A stretch of DNA of 64,000 bases, from contig NZ_LVJI01000006.1 in the NCBI RefSeq assembly GCF_001637225.1, forward strand, positions 184,034-248,033, read 5' to 3'. Source of the stretch: Paenibacillus antarcticus. Its GTDB lineage: Bacteria; Bacillota; Bacilli; Paenibacillales; Paenibacillaceae. Numbering within the stretch: the stretch's first letter is position 1; each line of letters begins with the position of its first letter. Position numbers and translations under genes: made by a program. The notes under the pieces are model-generated. The model was not told the DNA's origin and made no database searches. It worked only from the letters and a program-made list of their open reading frames with translations. Below are positions 48,553 through 57,588 of the stretch, one piece after another.

Positions 48553-49707
48553 GTGGACTTTCAAGCTGAAGCTATAGACCGTGTCATAAAAAACGCCATC
48601 GAAGTGGTGGAGAATAGTAAACTTCAAATGTTTGAGATTCTAGAGAGTGCTCGCGATGAGCTGAACGCGCTGAATCAAGAGCTTAAGTTCGTGGTGAAAG
48701 AAACAGTGGACACCTTACAAAAGGTAGATCTGCTGGAGTTAAGCTATCGGCGTTCACGTATCCGACTCACGGAAGTGAGTCGGGACTTTGTTCGCTATAA
48801 GGAAGAGGACATTAGACAAGCGTATGAGAAAGCGACTCAGCTCCAACTTGATGTGATGATTTATCGTGAGAAAGAAATGTATCTCAAAGCGAGACGTGAT
48901 GAACTACAAATCAGAACCCGAAATGTAGAGAATTCAGTGGAACGTGCTGAAGTCATTGGATCACAGATGAGCGTTGTCATGGAATATTTATCCGGAGAAA
49001 TAAGTCAAGTAGGACGTATTATTGAGACTGCTAAGAATCGTCAGCTTATAGGGTTGAAGATTATCTTAGCACAAGAAGAAGAACGCAAACGAATTGCCCG
49101 AGAGATTCACGATGGTCCTGCTCAATTGCTAGCTAATCTAGTGCTTAGGACGGAAATTGTAGAAAGAATGCTAGTGAAGCAGGAATTTAGGATGGTTCAG
49201 GACGAAATAGTAGATTTGAAGGGACAAGTACGTGCGAGTCTCGAAGAAATAAGGAAAGTTATTTTCAATCTACGTCCAATGGCTTTGGATGACTTGGGAC
49301 TCATTCCAACACTCCGCAAGTATATTTATGATTTTGAAGAGAAAATGAGAATTCGTACGTTGATTGAAACAAGAGGTAAAGAACATCGTCTATCTTCTGC
49401 AATGGAGGCGGCCATGTACCGACTTGTACAAGAGGCTTTAACGAACGTCGCTAAACATGCACAGGCATCTTATGTTGTTGTGGAGATTACCTATCAAGCG
49501 CAAATGGTGAAGATCGTTGTACAAGACAATGGTTGTGGGTTAAGACTTGATCAATTAGAAAAGAAGAGTCAGGATCATTTCGGTATCATTGGGATGCGTG
49601 AAAGGGTCGAACTCCTTGACGGAAGAATGGAAATTGAATCTGCACTGAATGATGGAACCAAGATCATAATCCATATCCCTACAAACGTGGATAAGAGAAA
49701 GGAGTGA
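48553..49707 (+). CDS. degS: Sensor histidine kinase DegS
   Basis: The 384-residue protein has no membrane segment. It has a long N-terminal coiled-coil sensor part (to about residue 170), the HisKA_3 phosphoacceptor H186 in AREIHDGPAQLLANL, and an ATPase domain with QEALTNVAKHA (N box) and VQDNGCG. DegS phosphorylates DegU in the cytoplasm to set motility, competence and exoenzyme production. The start is GTG 48553 with GGAG ten bases before. degU begins five bases after its stop. DegS/DegU lying next to comFA and the flagellar genes matches B. subtilis. Confidence 0.95.
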   Translation: MDFQAEAIDRVIKNAIEVVENSKLQMFEILESARDELNALNQELKFVVKETVDTLQKVDLLELSYRRSRIRLTEVSRDFVRYKEEDIRQAYEKATQLQLDVMIYREKEMYLKARRDELQIRTRNVENSVERAEVIGSQMSVVMEYLSGEISQVGRIIETAKNRQLIGLKIILAQEEERKRIAREIHDGPAQLLANLVLRTEIVERMLVKQEFRMVQDEIVDLKGQVRASLEEIRKVIFNLRPMALDDLGLIPTLRKYIYDFEEKMRIRTLIETRGKEHRLSSAMEAAMYRLVQEALTNVAKHAQASYVVVEITYQAQMVKIVVQDNGCGLRLDQLEKKSQDHFGIIGMRERVELLDGRMEIESALNDGTKIIIHIPTNVDKRKE

Positions 49708-49711
49708 CGCA

Positions 49712-50434
49712 ATGGACAATCGGGATTCTGGAAAAACAACCATAAAAGTTCTCTTAGCTGATGATCATCAATTGTTTCGCGAAGGTCTGAAGCGTATTCT
49801 GAACATGGAGGATGATATGGAGGTCATCGGTGAATGTGGCGATGGTATCCAAGTACTTGAGTTCTGTAATGAGGTCAAACCTGATATTGTACTAATGGAC
49901 ATTAATATGCCATTAGAGAATGGTGTAGAAGCAACGGAGAAACTTCGAGGACTATTCCCAGACATCAAAGTCATCATCTTGTCTATTCATGATGATGAGA
50001 GTTACGTGTTTGAGACACTGCGTAAAGGTGCCAATGGGTATTTACTGAAAGACATGGAGGCGGAGTCTCTCATTAATGCGATTCGCTCGGTGCATCAAGG
50101 GTATGCTTTTATTCATCCTAAAGTAACGGGTAAATTGATTCAACAGTTACGTCGAATGACTTATGTGAATGAAGCTGGAGCCGTGAATGAAAGATCGGAC
50201 AAGGAAGCCGGAGTGAAATTTGTGGGTGGAGAGAACAATCCACTGACTCGCCGTGAAGCTGAAGTGTTGCGTCTTATGGCTGAAGGAAAGAGTAATAAGA
50301 TGATTGGGGAATTTCTCTTTATCAGTGAAAAGACAGTTAAGAATCATGTCAGTAGTATCCTTCAAAAGATGGAAGTTGATGATCGCACACAAGCGGTTAT
50401 TAATGCCATTAAATATGGTTGGGTAACCCTTTAA
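49712..50434 (+). CDS. degU: Response regulator DegU
   Basis: The 240-residue protein has a receiver domain (acidic pair D17-D18, phospho-site D63 in VLMDINMP, K in LLKDM) and a LuxR-type HTH (PLTRREAEVLRLMAEGKSN to the C-terminus). DegU activates or represses genes for competence, motility and secreted enzymes depending on phosphorylation. It is about ten residues longer than B. subtilis DegU, the extra length lying in the linker around residues 150-170. The ATG follows GAAAGGAGTGACGC and is coupled to degS. Confidence 0.95.
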   Translation: MDNRDSGKTTIKVLLADDHQLFREGLKRILNMEDDMEVIGECGDGIQVLEFCNEVKPDIVLMDINMPLENGVEATEKLRGLFPDIKVIILSIHDDESYVFETLRKGANGYLLKDMEAESLINAIRSVHQGYAFIHPKVTGKLIQQLRRMTYVNEAGAVNERSDKEAGVKFVGGENNPLTRREAEVLRLMAEGKSNKMIGEFLFISEKTVKNHVSSILQKMEVDDRTQAVINAIKYGWVTL

Positions 50435-50563
50435 CAAGATTATGGAATATTACATATGGATGTAGCCGTTCCTTTTCTCGAAGGTGTGGGCGGGATGCTC
50501 ATATCTTGTCACCGAGGCTTCTCTATCAGCATATATTGTTGGTGAAGAGGGAGGTGAATCTCC

Positions 50564-50995
50564 ATGGTCATCCAATTAATCTGGATTGCTGTCATTTATG
50601 GGTTGGCAATTGCCATCGTTCATGGATTATACGCCACAACCTATAAAGTGAAGGGGAATCGACGAAAGGAATATTATAACGATTATATACTTGTAACGTA
50701 TAACCACGAACGAAAGATTGAATGGTATATGCGTGCGTTGTGGTTGTATGCTTTTCAGAAAGGTAAGGCATTGCGTGTTCTTGTCATTGATCAAGGCTCG
50801 AGTGATGAAACCGTTAGTATGATTCACACGATGCGTGATTGGTCAGGACTTGATCTATCTGTAAAAGTTTGTGCAGGAGTCGTAGATGGAGAGGATATGT
50901 TCGACTATTTACCACTCACGAGCACTGAAGGACTGATATGGATAGATTTAAGAATACCGCAGGAGGATAGGCGCATTCCCTATGTGCAGGGTTAA
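50564..50995 (+). CDS. Hypothetical membrane protein with glycosyltransferase-2-like segment
   Basis: The 143-residue protein starts with one membrane helix (about residues 3-25). A segment resembling the first part of GT-A glycosyltransferases follows: DYILVTYNHERKIEWYMRAL and RVLVIDQGSSDETVSMI. The remaining catalytic parts of such enzymes (DxD, acceptor region) are missing, so activity is doubtful. I do not know a function. The ATG follows GGGAGGTGAATC. It lies after degU, 129 bases downstream, and ahead of dispersed element B and a terminator. Confidence 0.6.
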   Translation: MVIQLIWIAVIYGLAIAIVHGLYATTYKVKGNRRKEYYNDYILVTYNHERKIEWYMRALWLYAFQKGKALRVLVIDQGSSDETVSMIHTMRDWSGLDLSVKVCAGVVDGEDMFDYLPLTSTEGLIWIDLRIPQEDRRIPYVQG

Positions 50996-51036
50996 TATAT
51001 GGTGGTGTAGATGACGGGTAGCAATTGTATAGGTAG

Positions 51037-51123
51037 ATAGATTGAACTAAGGACGAACTCCCATAATGATGATTTCCTTTAGGAATGATTGGACTTGTGA
51101 GCGCATACCTTAGTTCAATCTAT
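51037..51123. repeat. Dispersed element, copy B (16-bp terminal inverted repeats)
   Basis: ATAGATTGAACTAAGG (51037-51052) and CCTTAGTTCAATCTAT (51108-51123) are perfect reverse complements at the ends of an 87-bp non-coding segment. Inside the ends it shares GGACGAAC and GTGAGCGCATAC with copy A at 24661-24751 in the same orientation, while the centre (about 45 bases) differs. No open frame is present. A terminator follows. Confidence 0.7.
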
Positions 51124-51136
51124 ATAGTAAGGTGTG

Positions 51137-51182
51137 AAGCACACTCTCCAAGATCGGGACTCTGGGGGAATGTGCTTTTTTG
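51137..51182 (+). terminator. Intrinsic terminator downstream of degSU and the small membrane gene
   Basis: AAGCACACTCTCC pairs with GGGGGAATGTGCTT with small mismatches, and Ts follow at 51176-51181. The rest of the gap to comFA (51183-51302) is AT-rich with no clear promoter or ComK box. Confidence 0.75.
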
Positions 51183-51302
51183 CGTCCAAATAAACATATA
51201 AGACAAGTTAACCACAGGATAGTTTATTAATGTAGGTAACAAATTTACTACCCGCATGTAAGCGTGAGTTGTTTAAATTGAACTGGTGAAAGGAGAAAAG
51301 GG

Positions 51303-53573
51303 ATGAGAATTGCTGTATATGCTATTCGAAATGCCGGACGTTGGGAGATTAGAATATCTTTAGATATAAGAGTGGATCTGTTGTGGTGGGCTAAAGTAAG
51401 TAAGGATCCGTTATGCAGAATGGTATTAATTGCGAAGGATATTCCACTAGGATGGGCACTGAAGATGGAACAATTGAATGTCAAAGTGAAAGAGATGGAT
51501 ACGTGGAATGTGCATCAGTGGAAACAGTATGCCATTGGAGTTCTCCAAGTAGAACTTGCGGAAGAAGAAAAGTTTAAGTCGAATGGAAATTGTATAAGTG
51601 AGAAATCCATGTGGATAATGCACGTTAGAAATGAAACTAATGTGATTAGACGCGTACACGTTCATTCACACATAAATATGGTGCAGGGACAACAAGGGAA
51701 TACAGAGTCGGGAAACAGTATCGTAGCGGGAGAGCTGATAGGTATTTCAATGAAGGGAAGGGAAAATATACAACCAGTCAATGAACAGCGGTTGAGTAAA
51801 GAGAGAGTTCAGGCGTTGTGGGATAGTTCAGTGAATGATGCCGGACGCGGGCGTAAAGCTGATGACTTGCGACATGGGGGAGTCATGCAGGGGATGATCA
51901 GCGAAGCCAAAGAACTAGCTAGAGTACTCCAAGGGCGCTCATTGTTAGCGGCAGAGGTTGATGGATTGCTTGCGGAGGCTGCGCCATCCCTAGCCGGTGC
52001 ATGGTTTACGGCCGCACAGCTGGCCTATCTCCAGGGCCAGCTTATACTTGGCGCAGGCGTTGCCCCTGCAGCCTCGCCTAGTGGCGGCGCACCTTGGCAG
52101 CGCCGCCGCAAGATCCGCCGCTGCCGCCGCTGCGGTAGCGTTGCCCTTGCCCGCACGGCATGCGCCACGTGCGGCAGTGCGGCTTGCGCCTACTGCGAGG
52201 CATGCCTCGCGATGGGGCGCAGCCGCGCTTGTACGCTGCTGCTTCGCGGAGCAGCGCAGCCTGCCGTGCGGGGCACGGCAGGGGGTTCCCCCACCGAGGC
52301 CATGGGCCGGTGGGGGCTTAGTGTAGCGCAAAGCGCAGCCGCAGGCGCGGCGCTGCAGTTCTTGGCGAAGCCGCCCGCAGGGAGCGACTTCGGAGCCGTG
52401 CTGGCCTCTCCATCTCGCGGCGGAATAAATCATCAACCTGAAAGTTCGGGAACCCTCAGTATCGCAGATGCTTCACGTAATTCGCCGTCGCTGTCCTCCA
52501 GTCTCTTGTCAGACTTATGGGATTTCTTAAGCTGTAAATGGCTGAAGCAATCCGTTCCTTCGGTATCCACACCTGATCGCTTCCTCCTCTGGGCAGTCAC
52601 TGGTGCGGGCAAAACAGAAATGATATTTCCGTTACTCGCCTCGATTCTAGAGGCTGGGGGACGCGTGCTTGTCGCCACGCCTCGCAGGGATGTCGTGTTG
52701 GAACTTGCCCCAAGGTTAGCGCGAGCTTTTCCAGACGAAAGGATAGTTACATTGTATGGGGGTAGTGAGGAACGCTGGAGATCCGGGACAATGACTCTCG
52801 CGACAACCCACCAATTAATGCGCTTCTATCAGAATTTTGATCTCGTCATCATCGATGAAATTGATGCTTTCCCATTCCATAATGATCCGATGTTGGCTTA
52901 TGCGGCACAGAATGCTTGCAAGCCAGATGGTAAGTTCGTCTATTTGTCGGCGACACCTCCACATCAACTACAGAGAGAAGCATCGCGCGGGATACTACCA
53001 CATGCAAGAGTACCTGTTCGTTTCCATGGACACCCTCTACCTGTGCCTAGTCGGTTGGATATGAAATCAGTGGCTCATTGTCTGCAACAACGTAGAATTC
53101 CCCTTAAGCTTCTTCACAACCTGGAACGATCTATTAAGCGGGGAGCACAATTGTTTGTATTCGTTTCCCGAATTCGTCATATCGAACCGTTTGTGATGTT
53201 ATTACGGCGTCATATCCCAGGAATCCGTATAGAAGGAACTTCATCGGTAGATCCGAAGCGCTCGGAGAAGGTGGTAGCCTTTCGTGATACGCAGATTAGA
53301 CTATTGATCACGACAACGATTCTGGAACGAGGAGTGACTGTGCCTCGCAGTGATGTATTTATATTGGATGCGGATAGTGGTCTTTTTGATGAGGCATCAC
53401 TAATCCAAATGGCTGGGCGCGCGGGTAGATCCAAAGACGACCCTGCAGGTAGCGTATTCCTAGCGTCCGCCCACTGGACAAGCTCACAGAAGGGTGCGAT
53501 ATCACAGATTAGGAAAATGAACCGTATTGCACAAAAGGGTGGCTATTTAACTCGTGATCCTATGAATAGATAA
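51303..53573 (+). CDS. comFA: Competence helicase ComFA with long N-terminal region
   Basis: ComFA is a DEAD-box-like ATPase for DNA uptake. The helicase half is clear: Walker A AVTGAGKTE (K437), DEID box (518-521), YLSATPP, and motif VI QMAGRAGRS. The zinc-binding cysteines typical of ComFA lie at C274, C277, C287, C290, with more at C295, C298 and C301. At 756 residues it is much longer than B. subtilis ComFA (463); the first 270 residues have no match I know. Bases about 51950-52430, coding the end of that region and the cysteines, are very GC-rich (78% in 52081-52140) and Ala/Arg-rich. ATG 51303 follows AAAGGAG. Confidence 0.9.
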   Translation: MRIAVYAIRNAGRWEIRISLDIRVDLLWWAKVSKDPLCRMVLIAKDIPLGWALKMEQLNVKVKEMDTWNVHQWKQYAIGVLQVELAEEEKFKSNGNCISEKSMWIMHVRNETNVIRRVHVHSHINMVQGQQGNTESGNSIVAGELIGISMKGRENIQPVNEQRLSKERVQALWDSSVNDAGRGRKADDLRHGGVMQGMISEAKELARVLQGRSLLAAEVDGLLAEAAPSLAGAWFTAAQLAYLQGQLILGAGVAPAASPSGGAPWQRRRKIRRCRRCGSVALARTACATCGSAACAYCEACLAMGRSRACTLLLRGAAQPAVRGTAGGSPTEAMGRWGLSVAQSAAAGAALQFLAKPPAGSDFGAVLASPSRGGINHQPESSGTLSIADASRNSPSLSSSLLSDLWDFLSCKWLKQSVPSVSTPDRFLLWAVTGAGKTEMIFPLLASILEAGGRVLVATPRRDVVLELAPRLARAFPDERIVTLYGGSEERWRSGTMTLATTHQLMRFYQNFDLVIIDEIDAFPFHNDPMLAYAAQNACKPDGKFVYLSATPPHQLQREASRGILPHARVPVRFHGHPLPVPSRLDMKSVAHCLQQRRIPLKLLHNLERSIKRGAQLFVFVSRIRHIEPFVMLLRRHIPGIRIEGTSSVDPKRSEKVVAFRDTQIRLLITTTILERGVTVPRSDVFILDADSGLFDEASLIQMAGRAGRSKDDPAGSVFLASAHWTSSQKGAISQIRKMNRIAQKGGYLTRDPMNR

Positions 53574-53702
53574 GTGCATTTACAATTAAATGGAAATTTA
53601 ACTCAACTAAGTTATGCGTTTTCCAGCTGTTAGTAGGGATTAGTAGGGTTAAATAAAGTATCCATCAAGGGTATTATCTTATGATTTGTAGAGGAGAGAA
53701 CG

Positions 53703-54500
53703 ATGATCTGGAAAAGTATATTAGATCCGATACACCGTTTACTTGCACCCCCAGTGTCGAACTGTCTTGCTTGCGGAAGAATGACGAATAGATCTACACA
53801 AATTCATGGGATATGCAGAGATTGTTACAACGGAATACCATGGATTAGGCATCCACGTTGTAGAACTTGTGGACGACACATGGGGTGTCCAGATTGTACA
53901 CGTGCGGGTGGGCATGAACGTTTCTTCATATGTAATCGGAGTGCGGTTGCGTATAATCCTGTCATGCGTGAATGGTTGGGACAATATAAGTATCGAGGAA
54001 ATGAAAGATATAGTGAGCTACTGATCATGATGTTAGGACAAGCGTATGTTGGAATGAAGAATGAACATAGACGTGCGGATTCACAATGGACCATAGATGT
54101 GATCACTTGTGTCCCTGTAAGTACAATTAGGCTTCAAGAACGAGGATTTAATCAAGCGGAGGTATTAGGTCTTGGGGTAGCGGGTCTTTCACAGATTCCT
54201 TTCCGACGGCTGATTATAAGGGAGCGTCATACGGATAAGCAAAGTCTCAAGAATCGCAGTGATCGTATTCGTGATATGATGAACACATTTGAAGCTGATC
54301 CTGACATCATAAATAGTATTCGAAATATTATTGAATCTCGACATAGATCACGTGTGAACAGTCCTTTACGGTTTCTTGTCATCGATGATATATATACAAC
54401 CGGAAGTACAATAAATTCGTGTGCACGAGTATTGTGGGTAGCGGGCGAGGTCATCGGACAACCAATGGAGATCTATAGCCTCACATGGGCGCGATCTTGA
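53703..54500 (+). CDS. comFC: Competence protein ComFC (phosphoribosyltransferase fold)
   Basis: The 265-residue protein has N-terminal zinc-type cysteines (CLACGR, CRDC, CRTCGRHMGCPDC), the ComFC segment YKYRGN and a PRPP-loop motif VIDDIYTTGSTI near the C-terminus. ComFC works with ComFA in bringing single-stranded DNA into the cytoplasm. The ATG follows TAGAGGAGAG. It is 129 bases downstream of comFA; comFB, present between them in B. subtilis, is missing here. Confidence 0.9.
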   Translation: MIWKSILDPIHRLLAPPVSNCLACGRMTNRSTQIHGICRDCYNGIPWIRHPRCRTCGRHMGCPDCTRAGGHERFFICNRSAVAYNPVMREWLGQYKYRGNERYSELLIMMLGQAYVGMKNEHRRADSQWTIDVITCVPVSTIRLQERGFNQAEVLGLGVAGLSQIPFRRLIIRERHTDKQSLKNRSDRIRDMMNTFEADPDIINSIRNIIESRHRSRVNSPLRFLVIDDIYTTGSTINSCARVLWVAGEVIGQPMEIYSLTWARS

Positions 54501-54550
54501 TAAGTTGGGATATTCGCCAATTACATACATGTTTTGACAAATGGTCCTAC

Positions 54551-54578
54551 TAAAAAGATAGACGGAGTATGCTCATAT
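54551..54578 (+). promoter_or_regulatory. Possible sigma-D promoter upstream of yvyF-flgM
   Basis: TAAA (54551-54554) is spaced 16 bases from GCTCATAT (54571-54578), six of eight matches to the sigma-D -10 GCCGATAT. This position suits late flagellar gene control, with FlgM encoded just downstream. Confidence 0.4.
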
Positions 54579-54644
54579 AAGTTAATCTGTATATATTAGA
54601 TCATAAGGGTATACGTAATTTATGGATTAAGGGAGTGGGAAACG

Positions 54645-55055
54645 ATGAATCTTGGGAATTGTCCGCGGTGCGGAAAACTTTTTGCTATGAACTTTAGAGA
54701 TATTTGCCCGGATTGTACGAAGAAGATCGAGCTTGAATACCAGACATGCGCCGAGTTCTTAAGGGAGCATAGAGGTTCGACGATGGAAGAATTGTCCGAG
54801 GGTACAGAAGTAACGATACGGCAGATTATTAAATTCATACGAGAAGGTCGTATTTCCGTCATTGACGCCCCTAATCTAAGCTATCCATGCGAAGTGTGTG
54901 GAACCACTTTCATCAAAGAAAGTAACATGTGTAATTCCTGTAGAACGCGACTGACCAAGGAGTTAAGTCAATCTGTTAAAGATGGACAAGCTAGAAAAGA
55001 AGCTGATCTACATGGTAGGGGTGCTTATAGCGCGGTTAATAAATACAATAAATAG
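54645..55055 (+). CDS. yvyF: YvyF, flagellar operon protein (TIGR03826)
   Basis: The 136-residue protein matches the YvyF family found before flgM. It has a zinc-type N-terminal CPRCGKLF...CPDC pair, the helical YQTCAEFLREHRGSTMEELSEGTEVTIRQIIKFIREGRI segment resembling a MerR-like HTH, and a second CEVCGTTF...CNSC pair. The function is not settled; a role in flagellar gene control is suggested by context. The ATG follows AGGGAGTGG. It is followed by a terminator and then flgM. Confidence 0.85.
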   Translation: MNLGNCPRCGKLFAMNFRDICPDCTKKIELEYQTCAEFLREHRGSTMEELSEGTEVTIRQIIKFIREGRISVIDAPNLSYPCEVCGTTFIKESNMCNSCRTRLTKELSQSVKDGQARKEADLHGRGAYSAVNKYNK

Positions 55056-55095
55056 CAGAATACTTAAACTAGCTATTAAATATGTTTCAATTCAG

Positions 55096-55137
55096 ACCGA
55101 TAAACTTAGTAAAGGTTATCGGTTTTTACTTTTTTAT
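55096..55137 (+). terminator. Terminator between yvyF and flgM
   Basis: ACCGATAA (55096-55103) pairs with TTATCGGT (55116-55123), followed by a T-rich tract to 55137. It implies that flgM needs read-through or its own promoter; TTGACT at 55137-55142 with TATGAA at 55159-55164 is a candidate but sits very close to the flgM ribosome binding site. Confidence 0.75.
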
Positions 55138-55185
55138 TGACTTACAAGATTGAACCTTTATGAAATGAACAGGAAGGGGATTCTT

Positions 55186-55470
55186 ATGAAAATTAACGAG
55201 ACCGGACGCGTAGGAGCTATAAATTCGTATCAACGCAACATAGAGTCAGGACATAAGACAGAAGAGAAGAGAAGTCGACGTAAGGACGAGGTTTCTATCT
55301 CTGCCGAAGCGATGGAAATGCTACAGGCTAATGAGCGTAGCGCCAATTCAGAACGTACGCAACAAGTACAGGATTTGAAACAGCAAGTGGCTTCTGGAAC
55401 GTATCAAGTAGATAGTAAGAAGCTTGCTGAGAAGCTGCTACCATATTTCAAACAATTTCCTGAGAACTAG
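55186..55470 (+). CDS. flgM: Anti-sigma-D factor FlgM
   Basis: The 94-residue acidic and basic protein has the FlgM layout: a disordered N-terminus (MKINETGRVGAINSYQRN), the KDEVSISAEAMEML segment and the C-terminal helices QDLKQQVASGTYQVDSKKLAEKLL. FlgM holds sigma-D inactive until hook completion. ATG 55186 follows AGGAAGGGG. flgN begins nine bases later. Confidence 0.92.
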   Translation: MKINETGRVGAINSYQRNIESGHKTEEKRSRRKDEVSISAEAMEMLQANERSANSERTQQVQDLKQQVASGTYQVDSKKLAEKLLPYFKQFPEN

Positions 55471-55479
55471 GTGAATGAC

Positions 55480-55980
55480 ATGGCAATAGAACAGCTTATC
55501 CATACATTAGAACAGTTGAATACTACGCATATAAAGATGATAACAGTCGCTGAGTCTAAGAGAGATGCCATCAAGGACAATAAGGTCGATCAACTCATTG
55601 TAATTCTCAATCAAGAATCTAAATTGCTGAAACAGATTGAGCAATTGGAAGTGGCACGCGTGAGTGCTTCTCATGAATTTCTGCAAACAAAGGGCATTAA
55701 ATCCATGTTAAACCTGACCCTAACGGAGCTAGTGCGATTGGTATTTGATCCTGATGATAAGCAAAAGTTGCTTGCTGTACAAGGTGAATTGTCACAACAT
55801 TTAGGGAAATTAAAGGATTTGAATCAGTTGAATCAACAATTGATTGAACAATCGTTGGCTTTTATTGATTACTCACTGGAAGTGTTGGCTATTAGGCCTG
55901 AACAAGAAGCCACATACCAACATCCTGGAGATAAACACGGCAGCCAAGGCTGGTCAGGACTATTCGATTCACGCGCCTAA
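55480..55980 (+). CDS. flgN: Flagellar chaperone FlgN
   Basis: The 166-residue protein is helical with many Leu, Gln and Glu heptads, as in FlgN chaperones of the hook-filament junction proteins FlgK and FlgL encoded next. I chose ATG 55480 after AGGTG (55468-55472); GTG 55471 overlaps that site. The C-terminal 20 residues are polar and probably disordered. The order flgM-flgN-flgK-flgL is as in B. subtilis (yvyG). Confidence 0.85.
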   Translation: MAIEQLIHTLEQLNTTHIKMITVAESKRDAIKDNKVDQLIVILNQESKLLKQIEQLEVARVSASHEFLQTKGIKSMLNLTLTELVRLVFDPDDKQKLLAVQGELSQHLGKLKDLNQLNQQLIEQSLAFIDYSLEVLAIRPEQEATYQHPGDKHGSQGWSGLFDSRA

Positions 55981-55998
55981 CATAAGGAGGAGTTATCT

Positions 55999-57564
55999 GT
56001 GGTATCAACATTTCATTCCCTTGAGACAGCCAAACGAAGTTTGTTTACACAAACAGCAGCGCTGAACACAACAGGTCATAATATCGCAAATGCGAATACG
56101 GAAGGTTACTCTAGACAAGTTGTCAAGATGACGGCTTCCACACCAATAGAGGCTTATGCTTTTCTACGTTCCACAGCACCGGGTCAACTTGGGACTGGTG
56201 TTGAGTTCAATGCGATTGAACGCGTACGGGAGAGTTTCCTAGATAACCAATATCGCAGTGAGAATACAGCAATGGGTAGTTGGAATATTCAATCCGATAC
56301 GCTTAGTAAGTTAGAAGCAATTGTTAACGAACCCTCGGAGACGGGACTACGTACCGTAATGGATAATTTCTATAAGTCTTTGTCCGATCTAAGTAAAAGT
56401 CCGGAAGATGTGACCGCTCGCAAAATCGTCAAAGAATCTACCATTGCACTTACGGATGCGTTGAACCAAATGAGTCGGCAGTTAAGCAACTTGAGTGAAG
56501 ATTTGGGTACCAACGTTGCTGTGAAAGGTTCAGAAATTCAGAACTATTTAACGACAATTGGTGATCTGAATAACTCAATTACTAGAATTGAAGGTTTGGG
56601 TGATAAAGCCAACGATTTACGAGATCAACGCGATCTACTGACCGACAAACTTTCCAAGATTATTAATATTACCGTAACGGATTCGGATCAAGGGTACAAT
56701 ATTTCCATGGGAGGTCAGTTGCTAGTACAAGGTACTACGCCTCCAACCGCTGTGGTAGATGCAGCCTTTCTGAATACAGCGTATGCTTCAGGCGATTTAA
56801 AGGGTGGAGAAGTCCATGGCATGATTGTATCCCGCGAGAAATTTGTTGCAGATTATACGAAGCAGTTAGACAACATGGCTAACACAATGGCTAATGGAGA
56901 AATGAAGATTACACTGCCAAAAGGTTCTGTTATACCTGCCGGAGTGACAGTTATCAATCAGGATGGAACCACGTATGCAGGACCTAACTTACTAGACACT
57001 GACCTACCTATTACGGTTAAAGGGATAAATGGTCTTCATCAATTAGGCTATACGATGGACGGCACGACAAACCCTGGACTTCCTTTCTTTGTAGCAAGTG
57101 GAGCTGATGGGACGATTACAGCTGCCAACATTAGTATGAATTCGCTAATCAGAGATAATCCGAATTTGATTGCGACCTCGCTGAGAACAGAAGGAACAGG
57201 AGCCGATGCCAAAGTAATCAAGGGGAATAACACGTTGGCTACGCTATTCGCTAATGTTAAGGACACGGCAATGTTGTCTATGGATGATGGTAATCGTTCC
57301 GCAACTGCAGGCGCCCTATTTAATTCAATGGTTGGTCAACTTGGCGTTCAATCGCAGGAAGCAACTCGCCAGACAGAGAATTCCACATTCCTCACAGAAC
57401 AAGTGGAGACGCGTCGACAATCGGTTAGTGGCGTATCTTTGGATGAAGAGATGTCTAATATGATCAAATTCCAACATGCATATAGTGCTTCAGCACGGTT
57501 CATGACAACCTTCGATGAACTACTGAATAAATTAATTAACTCTACAGGTGTCGTAGGAAGATAA
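55999..57564 (+). CDS. flgK: Flagellar hook-associated protein 1 (FlgK)
   Basis: The 521-residue protein has the axial protein N-terminus (HNIANANTEGYSRQVVKM) and the C-terminal helix (SGVSLDEEMSNMIKFQHAYSASARFMTTFDELL). FlgK is secreted and joins hook and filament. The start is GTG 55999 after AAGGAGGAG. Compared with usual FlgK, the middle (about residues 290-430) is of normal size. It is followed 24 bases later by flgL. Confidence 0.95.
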   Translation: MVSTFHSLETAKRSLFTQTAALNTTGHNIANANTEGYSRQVVKMTASTPIEAYAFLRSTAPGQLGTGVEFNAIERVRESFLDNQYRSENTAMGSWNIQSDTLSKLEAIVNEPSETGLRTVMDNFYKSLSDLSKSPEDVTARKIVKESTIALTDALNQMSRQLSNLSEDLGTNVAVKGSEIQNYLTTIGDLNNSITRIEGLGDKANDLRDQRDLLTDKLSKIINITVTDSDQGYNISMGGQLLVQGTTPPTAVVDAAFLNTAYASGDLKGGEVHGMIVSREKFVADYTKQLDNMANTMANGEMKITLPKGSVIPAGVTVINQDGTTYAGPNLLDTDLPITVKGINGLHQLGYTMDGTTNPGLPFFVASGADGTITAANISMNSLIRDNPNLIATSLRTEGTGADAKVIKGNNTLATLFANVKDTAMLSMDDGNRSATAGALFNSMVGQLGVQSQEATRQTENSTFLTEQVETRRQSVSGVSLDEEMSNMIKFQHAYSASARFMTTFDELLNKLINSTGVVGR

Positions 57565-57588
57565 CTAGATAGTGAGGTGTAACCGTCC

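Noticed and set aside
51989..52436. Open frames on both strands within the GC-rich part of comFA
   Set aside because: High GC content removes stop codons in all frames; only the comFA frame has a ribosome binding site and a continuous domain structure.
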